From Streptomyces sp. (GTDB lineage Bacteria; Actinomycetota; Actinomycetes; Streptomycetales; Streptomycetaceae), in assembly GCA_013362785.1 (NCBI GenBank), contig JABFVM010000276.1, forward strand, positions 1 to 64,000: a DNA stretch of 64,000 nt, read 5' to 3'. A model generated the notes under the pieces. The model did no database searches. It saw only the letters and a list, made by a program, of their open reading frames with translations, and was not told the origin of the DNA. The position numbers were made by a program, and so were the translations under genes. Below are positions 29,374-37,376 of the stretch, one piece after another (positions within the stretch are counted from its first letter, which is position 1; every line of letters begins with the position of its first letter).

Positions 29374-30594
29374 ATGACGTCTTCGCCCGCCCACAGCGGC
29401 AGCAGTTGCCATCCGTTCCGCATCGACATACCGCAGAGCGATCTCGACGACCTCCACGACCGCCTCGACCGCACCCGGTGGCCCGACGAGCTGCCCGGGG
29501 TGGGATGGGCGTACGGCGTGCCCTCGGACTATCTGCGTGAGCTGGTGCGGTACTGGCGGCACACCTACGACTGGCGGGCCGCCGAGGCGCGGCTCAACGA
29601 GTGGCCGCAGTTCACGACCGAGATCGACGGCGCCCATGTGCACTTCGCGCACGTCCGCTCCCCCGAGCCCGACGCCACCCCGTTGATCGTCACGCACGGC
29701 TGGCCGGGTTCGATCGTGGAGTTCCTGGACATCGTCGGGCCGCTCACGGACCCGGCCGCACACGGCGGCGACCCGGCCGACGCCTTCCATGTGGTGCTGC
29801 CCGGCATTCCGGGCTTCGGGTTCTCCGGGCCGACCCGGGAGACCGGCTGGGAGGCGCGGCGGATCGCCGACGCGTGGGTCGAGCTGATGGCACGCCTCGG
29901 CTACGACCGGTTCGGCGCCCAGGGCGGTGACTGGGGCGCGGGCATCTCCCGCGAGCTGGGCCGGGTCCACCCCGACCGGGTCATCGGCATCCACCTCAAT
30001 CTGCTGCCCGGCGCGCAGGCGACGACCGAGCCGACGCCGGAGGAGCTGGCGGTACTGAGCCCTGAGGAGCGGGAGCGGACGCTCACCTCGTGGCGCCGGT
30101 ACGGTCGGTTCCTCCGGGACGGGGCGGGCTACTTCCATGTGCAGTCCACCCGGCCGCAGACCCTGTCGTACGCGCTCACGGACTCGCCGGTCGGTCAACT
30201 CGCCTGGATCGTCGAGAAGTTCTGGGAGTGGACGGACTCCGAGGTACTGCCCGAGGAGGCCGTCGACCGGGATCTGATGCTCACCAACGTGATGCTGTAC
30301 TGGCTGACGGGCACGGCGGGTTCGTCGGCCCGGGTCTACTACGAGCGCGCCCACGCCGAGGGCGACCGGATCGCCGCCCCGCACGAGCCCTCGGCCGCCC
30401 CCACCGCGGTGGCGTCGTTCGCGGGCGACCCGCTGATCCCGCTGCGGCACAAGGCGGAGCGCACGGAGAACATCGTGCGCTGGACGGAGTTCGACCGGGG
30501 CGGGCACTTCGCGGCGATGGAGCAGCCGGAGCTGCTGGTGGGCGATGTACGGGCGTTCTTCCGGGAGTTGCGGAAGGGCTCTGCCGTCAGCTGA
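29374..30594 (+). CDS. Epoxide hydrolase family alpha/beta hydrolase
   Basis: HGWPGSIVEFLDIV, GFGFSGPTRETGW, GAQGGDWGAGISRELG. Confidence 0.9.
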   Translation: MTSSPAHSGSSCHPFRIDIPQSDLDDLHDRLDRTRWPDELPGVGWAYGVPSDYLRELVRYWRHTYDWRAAEARLNEWPQFTTEIDGAHVHFAHVRSPEPDATPLIVTHGWPGSIVEFLDIVGPLTDPAAHGGDPADAFHVVLPGIPGFGFSGPTRETGWEARRIADAWVELMARLGYDRFGAQGGDWGAGISRELGRVHPDRVIGIHLNLLPGAQATTEPTPEELAVLSPEERERTLTSWRRYGRFLRDGAGYFHVQSTRPQTLSYALTDSPVGQLAWIVEKFWEWTDSEVLPEEAVDRDLMLTNVMLYWLTGTAGSSARVYYERAHAEGDRIAAPHEPSAAPTAVASFAGDPLIPLRHKAERTENIVRWTEFDRGGHFAAMEQPELLVGDVRAFFRELRKGSAVS

Positions 30595-30610
30595 TCTGCC
30601 ACGGGCAGAG
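30594..30610. promoter_or_regulatory. PopR-box-like palindrome upstream of clpP3
   Basis: ATCTGCC-ACG-GGCAGAG; published PopR motif recalled as TTCTGCC-N3-GGCAGAA; 72 bp upstream of the clpP3 start. Confidence 0.8.
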
Positions 30611-30681
30611 AAACCGGCCGTCGGCGTCGTCCGAGGTCAACAGTGGAGTCATCGGCATCCCGACCACCACGAGGAGACCTG

Positions 30682-31320
30682 ATGACTCCACTCGCCATGC
30701 TCGCGCCCCGGGCCGAGGAGGGCGACGCGCCGCCGACTCGGTTCGACGACCATCTCGCCGCCCAACTGCTCGGCCAGCGCATCGTGTTCCTCGGCACCGA
30801 GGTCACCGAGACCTCCGCCAACCGGGTCTGCGCCCAGCTGCTCCTGCTGTCGGCGGAGGACCCGCGCACCGACATCAGCCTGTACGTCAACAGCCCGGGC
30901 GGGTCGGTGCACGCGGGCCTCGCCATCTACGACACGATGCGGCTGATCCCGAACGACGTCTCGACGCTGGCCATGGGCTTCGCGGCCAGCATGGGCCAGT
31001 TCCTGGTCAGTGTCGGCACCGCGGGCAAGCGGTACTCGCTGCCGAACGCGCGGATCATGATGCACCAGCCGTCGGCCGGGATCGGCGGCACCACCGCGGA
31101 CATCGAGATCCAGGCGGAGAACCTGGAGTTCACGAAGCGGACCGTCGAGCGGATCACCGCCGAGCACACCGGCCAGACCCCGGAGATCATCTCCCGGGAC
31201 GGTGACCGCGACCGCTGGTTCACGGCCGAGGAGGCCAAGGAGTACGGCTTGGTGGACCGGGTCGTGGAGTCCCTCGCGGACGTCCGCCCGGCCGCCTCGA
31301 AGCGACGGATGGGGCTGTGA
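30682..31320 (+). CDS. clpP3: ATP-dependent Clp protease proteolytic subunit ClpP3
   Basis: [10 protein letters not shown] (Ser), [10 protein letters not shown] (His), [18 protein letters not shown] (Asp). Confidence 0.88.
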   Translation: MTPLAMLAPRAEEGDAPPTRFDDHLAAQLLGQRIVFLGTEVTETSANRVCAQLLLLSAEDPRTDISLYVNSPGGSVHAGLAIYDTMRLIPNDVSTLAMGFAASMGQFLVSVGTAGKRYSLPNARIMMHQPSAGIGGTTADIEIQAENLEFTKRTVERITAEHTGQTPEIISRDGDRDRWFTAEEAKEYGLVDRVVESLADVRPAASKRRMGL

Positions 31321-31322
31321 CA

Positions 31323-31924
31323 TGGGGAACTACACGATTCCGTACGTCGTCGAGCGGACCGCGCACGGCGAGCGGTCCTCCGATGTGTTCAGCCGGCTGC
31401 TGTCGGAGCGGATCATCTTCCTCGGCACCGAGATCGACGACGGCGTCGCCAATGTCGTCATCGCGCAACTCCTCCATCTGGAGTCGGCGGCTCCGGAGAG
31501 CGAGATCGCGATCTACATCAACTCCCCCGGCGGCTCGTTCACTTCGCTGATGGCCGTCTACGACACGATGACGTACGTGCAGGCCCCGATCTCCACGTTC
31601 TGCGTGGGGCAGGCCGCGTCCACGGCCGCCGTACTGCTGGCCGGCGGGGATCCGGGGCGGCGGTTCGTGCTGGAGCACGCGCGCGTGCTGCTCGGTCAGC
31701 CCGCCAGCGGGGGCAGCCGGGGCATGGTGTCCGACCTGGCCCTGCAGGCCAAGGAGATGGTCCGGATCCGCTCGCAGGTCGAGGAGGTACTGGCCCGGCA
31801 CACCCATCACGACATCGCGACGCTGCGCGCGGACATGGACCGCGACAAGGTGTTCACCGCCGAGGAAGCGGTGGCGTACGGGCTGGCCGACGAGGTGGTG
31901 AGCCGGCGCCTCGTGGGGGTCTGA
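31323..31924 (+). CDS. clpP4: ClpP-family protein ClpP4, lacking the canonical catalytic His
   Basis: [11 protein letters not shown] Ser motif retained; [11 protein letters not shown] has Gly where MMHQP has His; [18 protein letters not shown] retained. Confidence 0.85.
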
Positions 31925-31962
31925 GGCGCCGGCGCGGATTCAACCGGCCGGGCGGTGGGGTC

Positions 31963-32430
31963 TCACGCCGCCAGGCACAGCCCGTTGTACGGCGTACCGG
32001 TCCTGCCGCGGTTGCCGCCCGGCACCTGGCGGCTGGTGACCCGGACCAACTCGCCCTGCGCCAGCGACAGCAGGTCGCCGAGGCCGAGTCCCAGGGCGTG
32101 GGCGGCGGCCGCGAGGACCTCCGAGGAGGCCTCCTTGCGGCCGCGCTCGACCTCCGAGAGGTACGGCATGGAGATCCGGGCCGCGTCGGCCACGTCCTTG
32201 AGGGTGCGCTCCTGGGCGAGGCGCTCGCGGCGCAGGACGTCGCCGACCAGGTCGCGCCACAGGGGTTCCTTGGGTGCGGGCGCGGTCGGCACGGGGGCGG
32301 CGGTGGCTGGGCGTTCGGACGTGGGGCGGGTCGCTCCGGGGCGCGTGGCCGACGGGCCGGCGGCGGGCCGGCGTACGGCGGGCGGGCGCAGGGGAATGAC
32401 GCGGGCTTCGTTCGTCGCTTGTTCGCTCAC
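31963..32430 (-). CDS. popR: XRE-family regulator of the ClgR/PopR type
   Basis: RRERLAQERTLKDVADAARISMPYLSEVERGRKEASSEVLAAAAHALGLGLGDLL; C-terminus CLAA; adjacent to clpP3-clpP4. Confidence 0.8.
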   Translation of the reverse strand: MSEQATNEARVIPLRPPAVRRPAAGPSATRPGATRPTSERPATAAPVPTAPAPKEPLWRDLVGDVLRRERLAQERTLKDVADAARISMPYLSEVERGRKEASSEVLAAAAHALGLGLGDLLSLAQGELVRVTSRQVPGGNRGRTGTPYNGLCLAA

Positions 32431-32541
32431 CCGCCCAGCCTAGGAGCGTCCGGCGCCGGGGGAAGGGATCAGCGTTCCGCCCTGGGGGAAATCGCGGTCG
32501 GCGAACTCCGGCCGCACCCGGGACCCGTCAGTTTCCGCTCG

Positions 32542-33033
32542 TCACTCGTCGCTGAGCCGCAGCACCGCACGCACCCGCTTGCCCACCGGTACGCGTTCCA
32601 CGGCGACCTCCGCCGCCAGCGCGTGCACTATCTCCAGCCCGTGCCTGCCGATCCGCTCCGGATCCCTGGGGAAGCGGCGGGGCAGGGCGGAGCTGCTGTC
32701 GTACACGCTGACCGTCACGGCGTCGTCCGTGCCCTCAAGGTCCAGGATGTACGGCCCGTTGCTGTGCCGGTCGGCGTTGGTGACCAGCTCGCTCACCACC
32801 AGGAGCACCTTGTCCTGGGCGGACTCGGCGATCGTGGCGCACCACTCGGTTCTCAGTCTGCCCAGGAACAGCGCGGCGAAGGACCGCGCCTCTGCGATGC
32901 AGCCCGGTTCACCGCTGTAGTGCGCCGCCCGCCTGAGCGGTTCCACGGGCACGTCGAAACCAGTCTGGATCACTGCCCCGTCCACGTGCTCGATCATGCG
33001 TTTCTCTCTCGGAAGCCGGAACTGGCCGGACAC
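32542..33033 (-). CDS. HATPase_c (RsbW-like) ATP-binding protein
   Basis: VLLVVSELVTNADRHSNGP (N box), DSSSALPRR, RHGLEIVHALA. Confidence 0.85.
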   Translation of the reverse strand: MSGQFRLPREKRMIEHVDGAVIQTGFDVPVEPLRRAAHYSGEPGCIAEARSFAALFLGRLRTEWCATIAESAQDKVLLVVSELVTNADRHSNGPYILDLEGTDDAVTVSVYDSSSALPRRFPRDPERIGRHGLEIVHALAAEVAVERVPVGKRVRAVLRLSDE

Positions 33034-33096
33034 TACTGCACCAGTCCTCGTACCCAGAGCGGAGCCGCGCAGTCACTACCCAGGTGGCGCCGTACG

Positions 33097-34299
33097 TCAC
33101 AGCGACGGAGACGTCGTCGCGCTCGTGGTGGACGCCGACTGTGACGTCGTTGTCGTATCCGTGTCCGGGGCCGACTGGGAGGTCGGTGTCTCCGGCTGCG
33201 TGGTCGGCGGCTCCGACGTCGTGGTCTCCGGGCTCGTCGACGGGGACGACGGGGCGGTCGACGTGGGCGGGCAGGGTGTCACCGAACCGGGGGGCGTGGC
33301 GGTGGCGTCGTCGGGCAGCGTGACGCACGTGGTGGGGGTGCCGGGCGATGTCGGCGTCGACATGCTCACCGACGGGGAGGGCTTCGTCGGCCGGTGCGTC
33401 TTCTTGTCCTTGTCGCCGTCGTCGCCGCGGTGCCGGGAGATCCACTCGTCGCGGTCGGGGTCGAAGATCACGAAGACGTTGATGACCGTCGTCGAGGGCG
33501 CGACCACCACGACGTTGGAGGAGCTGTACGACGGCCAGGAGTCACCCGTCGGCTTCGGTGTGCCCTGCTGGGCGACCGCCGGGGTCAGCGGGTTGCCGCA
33601 GGCGCAGCGCACCCGGGGCACTCCGCGGTCGTCGACGAGAACGGCCGTGCCGGTCTGGAGGACGGCCTGGTAGCTGGTGACGGCTCCGTCGCTGTAGCCG
33701 TGGTTGGTGACGCGGGTGTCCAGGCGCAGCTGGACGGGGGTGAGCGAGCGCAGATAGGAGGGGACACCGGCGGGCTCGACGCGGGCGACCGACGCGAACG
33801 CCCTGTTCTTCGCCGGGACCGCCTTCAGGTACTGGATCTGCTTCTCGACGTCGCAGGCGGCGACGTTGCGGGTGCCGCCGTACAGGCCGGCCGCTCCGCC
33901 GTCGACACCGCGTACGGCGTTGGAGGGCGCCGACTCGGTGGGCGCGGAGGGGGTGACGGGCGGGGCGGAGCTGTCCGTCGCCGTGGACTCGGTGAACGGG
34001 TCGGGGCCGGTCTTACCCGCGGCCTGGAGGAAGACCTCGCCGCCCTGCGCGCTGCCGCCGCCACCGTCGCCGCGCGACAGGATGACGGCGACGACCACGG
34101 CGGCCACCGCCACGAAAGTGATCACCGCGATCCGGGGTGCGTGCCGCCACCAGGGGTGATGGGGTTCGGGGCCGGGCGCTCCGGCACCGCCGCCGCCCGG
34201 CGGCTGCGAGGGCGGGCCGGAGGGCGGCTGGGAGGGGCCCGACAGGGGGCCCGAGGGCGGCCCTGTGGGGCGGCCGGACGACGGAGGTTCGACGCTCAC
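33097..34299 (-). CDS. DUF6777-like membrane-anchored protein
   Basis: Pro-rich cytoplasmic N-terminus, one TM helix, extracellular domain CDVEKQIQYLKAVPAKNRAFASVA...VRCACGNPLTP, Thr/Pro/Ser tail. Confidence 0.65.
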   Translation of the reverse strand: MSVEPPSSGRPTGPPSGPLSGPSQPPSGPPSQPPGGGGAGAPGPEPHHPWWRHAPRIAVITFVAVAAVVVAVILSRGDGGGGSAQGGEVFLQAAGKTGPDPFTESTATDSSAPPVTPSAPTESAPSNAVRGVDGGAAGLYGGTRNVAACDVEKQIQYLKAVPAKNRAFASVARVEPAGVPSYLRSLTPVQLRLDTRVTNHGYSDGAVTSYQAVLQTGTAVLVDDRGVPRVRCACGNPLTPAVAQQGTPKPTGDSWPSYSSSNVVVVAPSTTVINVFVIFDPDRDEWISRHRGDDGDKDKKTHRPTKPSPSVSMSTPTSPGTPTTCVTLPDDATATPPGSVTPCPPTSTAPSSPSTSPETTTSEPPTTQPETPTSQSAPDTDTTTTSQSASTTSATTSPSL

Positions 34300-34477
34300 G
34301 AAGCCTTCTTCCCGACGCGGTATGCCTGCGGCACTCAGTCCCGACTGGCTGTATTTGCCTCTTTTGAGGCTTTCCTCATGGTTTCCATTCTGTGCGTGGG
34401 TCCCGTGCCGCTCGCAAGCCGACGCGGACGGACCTCCCGGCGGGCGCGCCCCGGGGCTGCTGCTTAGCGTGGGCAGG

Positions 34478-35764
34478 GTGAGCGTGCCGACCCCCTCTCG
34501 CCCGGCCGTGGCCCGTCATGGCTGGCCGCAGGCGCTCGGCGCCGTGCTGGCCGGGCTGGTCTCGATGGGGGTGGTCGCCGCGCTGGGGCTGTGGGCGGCC
34601 GGGGCCGCGGAGCTGCCGGACAACGCCTTCCCGAGGGTCGTCGCGGCGACCGTGGTCACGGCGGTCGGCGGCACGATCGAGCTCTCGGGGAACGCCGGAG
34701 GACTGGCCGAGTCCGATGCCGGGCTGACCGCGGTCCCGCTGTCGGTCACGCTCGTCGGCGCCCTCGTCCTGGCCGCCGGTTTCCTGCGGCCGCTGCGGCA
34801 CCGTGCGGTCGCCGGCGCCCGGGAGCTGGCCGGGTGGGCCGCCAGGATCGCCGTACTGTGGCTGGTCGCGCTGCTGGCGCTGTCGTTCGCCGCCCGCCAG
34901 ACCTTCTCCCTCTCCCTCGACGATCTCGGGCAGGACACGCTCGGCGACCTCGGTGATCTGTTCGGCATCTCCCCGGAGGTCGGCTTCACCACGGACGTCC
35001 CGGCCACCCTGTTCTTCGGCCTGCTGTGGCTGGCCGGTGTGCTGGCGCTGGCCCTGCTGGTCTCGCGCGGGGCTCCGCTGCCGGGGCGGCTGCTGCGCTT
35101 CCAGGAGTCGGTGCGGCCGGCCGCGTACGCCATGGTGCTGCTGTTGCTCGCATGGGTCGGGCTCGGTGTCGTCATCGGTCTGGTCGTCGCGGCGGCCCGC
35201 GGGCATGTGGCCGAGACCTTCGCCGTGATCCTGCTCGGCATGCCGAACCTGATGTGGCTGGCCCTGACCCTCGGCCTTGGCGCCACCTGGAACGGCAGGG
35301 TGGAGGGGCCGTTCGGGCTGCCCATGCCGCATGTCCTGGACGAAGTGCTGCGCGGCCGGGAGGTCGCCGAGCTCAATCTGGGCACGCTCGCCGAGCACGA
35401 CGGCCGGGTGTGGTGGCTGGTCGTGGCCGACGCGGTGCTGCTGCTGACCGCCGCGTTCGTGATGGCGCGGCGTTCACCGTCCCGGATGCGCTCCTGGCAG
35501 CACGCCGTGCATCTGGCGGTCGCCTTCGCGCTCACGGTGCTGATGATCTGTCTCGTCGGTCGTATCGCGGCGCACTACGGCCTGTCGGTGCTGGGCATCG
35601 GCGACCTCGGCGGGGATCTGGGCGGGGAACTGTTCCTGAGGCCGGAGGTGTGGAGCGCGGTCGGCCTCGCGCTGCTGTGGGGGCTGGTCACCGGGTTCCT
35701 CGGCGGTCTGGCGGCGCGGCGGACGCGGCACAGGGGCGAGGTCGCGGCACCCGCGCAGGGCTGA
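34478..35764 (+). CDS. Streptophobe family polytopic membrane protein
   Basis: Multiple hydrophobic helices; AAGAAELPDNAFPRVVAATVVTAVGGTIELSGNAGGLAESDAGLTAVPLSVTLVGALVLAAGFLRPLR. Confidence 0.75.
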   Translation: MSVPTPSRPAVARHGWPQALGAVLAGLVSMGVVAALGLWAAGAAELPDNAFPRVVAATVVTAVGGTIELSGNAGGLAESDAGLTAVPLSVTLVGALVLAAGFLRPLRHRAVAGARELAGWAARIAVLWLVALLALSFAARQTFSLSLDDLGQDTLGDLGDLFGISPEVGFTTDVPATLFFGLLWLAGVLALALLVSRGAPLPGRLLRFQESVRPAAYAMVLLLLAWVGLGVVIGLVVAAARGHVAETFAVILLGMPNLMWLALTLGLGATWNGRVEGPFGLPMPHVLDEVLRGREVAELNLGTLAEHDGRVWWLVVADAVLLLTAAFVMARRSPSRMRSWQHAVHLAVAFALTVLMICLVGRIAAHYGLSVLGIGDLGGDLGGELFLRPEVWSAVGLALLWGLVTGFLGGLAARRTRHRGEVAAPAQG

Positions 35765-35776
35765 GCGGGCCGGCGT

Positions 35777-36832
35777 TCACCGCCGCCGGAAGACCGGCTC
35801 GGCCCAGTGGGGCGGGGGTTTCGGCGGATCGGTGGCGGACGTCTCCGCTCGTCCAGCCGCGCCGGACTTCTTCGACAGCCCGTCGTCCGCCGACCCCTCC
35901 CCCAGCCCTACGGCCTTGAGGTCGACCTCCGTCGCCGCGTGGCCGGCGCCCGCGCCGCCGGCCACGGCCGCCCGCAGGTCGGCGACGAGGGCGAGGCAGG
36001 AGTCGTGGCGGTCGTCGGGGCTCTTGGCGAGGGCACTGGCGAACACGGCGTCGACCTGTGCGGCGAGGTCCGGGCGGGCCTCGGTCAGCGGCGGTGGCTC
36101 GTCGTACTGGTGGGCCCACAGCAGGGCCATGTCGTCGTCGCGGCGGAACGGCGGGTGGCCCGCGAGGCACTCGTAGAGCACGCAGGCGAACCCGTAGACG
36201 TCGCAGCGCGCGTCGACCGGCCTGCCGGAGATCTGCTCGGGGGCCACGTAGTCGAGCGTGCCGACGAACTGGCCGACGGTCGTGAAGCCGGTCAGGGACA
36301 GCGACTTCTTCGTCAGGCCGAAGTCGGTGAGGTAGACGTGCTCGGGGTGGTCGCTGTCGGTGCCGCGGGCGACGAGGATGTTGCCGGGCTTCACGTCCCG
36401 GTGGACCAGTCCGTGCTCGTGCGCCGCGTCGAGCGCGGAGGCGACCTGTGCGGCGATACGCAGGGCCGTCGGGGGCGTCAACGGGCCGTCGCGGTCGAGG
36501 AGATGGCGCAGGTCGCTGCCGGAGACGTAGCGCATGGCGATGTACAGGACGCCGTCCGTCTCGCCCGCCTCGTAGACGGGCACGATGTGCGGGTGGTCGA
36601 TCGCGGCGGCCGTGCGGGACTCATGGGTGAAGCGGCGCCGGAAGGTGTCGTTGCGGGCGAGTTCGGGGGCGAGGAGCTTGAGCGCGACGGTGCGGTCCAG
36701 GCGCAGGTCCCGGGCGCGGTAGACCACGGCCATGCCGCCCCGGCCGACCTCGCGCTCGATGCGGTAGCCCGCGACCTGCCGGCCGATCAGCTCGGAGGGC
36801 CGGCCGGAGAACAGGCTCGTGTCACGGGCCAT
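35777..36832 (-). CDS. Serine/threonine protein kinase (catalytically intact)
   Basis: AGYRIEREVGRGGMAVVYRARD, VALKLL, HRDVKPGNILVA, LTDFGLTKK, APEQ. Confidence 0.92.
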   Translation of the reverse strand: MARDTSLFSGRPSELIGRQVAGYRIEREVGRGGMAVVYRARDLRLDRTVALKLLAPELARNDTFRRRFTHESRTAAAIDHPHIVPVYEAGETDGVLYIAMRYVSGSDLRHLLDRDGPLTPPTALRIAAQVASALDAAHEHGLVHRDVKPGNILVARGTDSDHPEHVYLTDFGLTKKSLSLTGFTTVGQFVGTLDYVAPEQISGRPVDARCDVYGFACVLYECLAGHPPFRRDDDMALLWAHQYDEPPPLTEARPDLAAQVDAVFASALAKSPDDRHDSCLALVADLRAAVAGGAGAGHAATEVDLKAVGLGEGSADDGLSKKSGAAGRAETSATDPPKPPPHWAEPVFRRR

Positions 36833-37367
36833 CGGGGGTCACGACCTGGGTCGGGGCGTGGCCGGGGTCCTCGGTGGCGCGGGGTCCGTCGTCCGTGGCG
36901 TAGGTGCTCAGCCGGGCACCGTCCGCGTACGTCCACCGGCCACGCTCGGCGTCGTACAGCCACATGGACTCGGCGTCGACGACGACCCCGATCCGCAGGC
37001 CCGAGGTGCGCACCCGGAAGGTCTCGCCGTCCAGTGCGCCGGACGCCAGGTCCTCGACCGCGGAGCGGTAGCCGGACAGCACCCGTTCGGCACGGGCGAG
37101 CAGGGGGCGCGGGTCGGCGGTGCGGGCGGGCGGGCCGCCGTCGGCGGTGGGCGGGTCCTGGGGTACGGCGACCAGGAAGCGGCCGTCGACCCAGGCCGAC
37201 CAGCCGTTGGCGCACAGGACGCGCCCCCAGTCGCCCTGCCGTTCGACGAGCTGGACCGGCAGGAACGCGTCGAGGGGCACGGTGGGCCGGGCGGGGTCGG
37301 GGGTCTCCCAGGCGGGCATGCCGCGCTGGGGGACGACGTGGGTGGGCCGGAAGCCGGGGGACGTCAT
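36822..37367 (-). CDS. Hypothetical protein with SH3-like N-terminal segment, between kinase and FHA-ABC transporter
   Basis: VPLDAFLPVQLVERQGDWGRVLCANGWSAWVDGRFLV; overlaps the kinase start. Confidence 0.65.
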   Translation of the reverse strand: MTSPGFRPTHVVPQRGMPAWETPDPARPTVPLDAFLPVQLVERQGDWGRVLCANGWSAWVDGRFLVAVPQDPPTADGGPPARTADPRPLLARAERVLSGYRSAVEDLASGALDGETFRVRTSGLRIGVVVDAESMWLYDAERGRWTYADGARLSTYATDDGPRATEDPGHAPTQVVTPDGP

Positions 37368-37376
37368 GGCAGGCGC

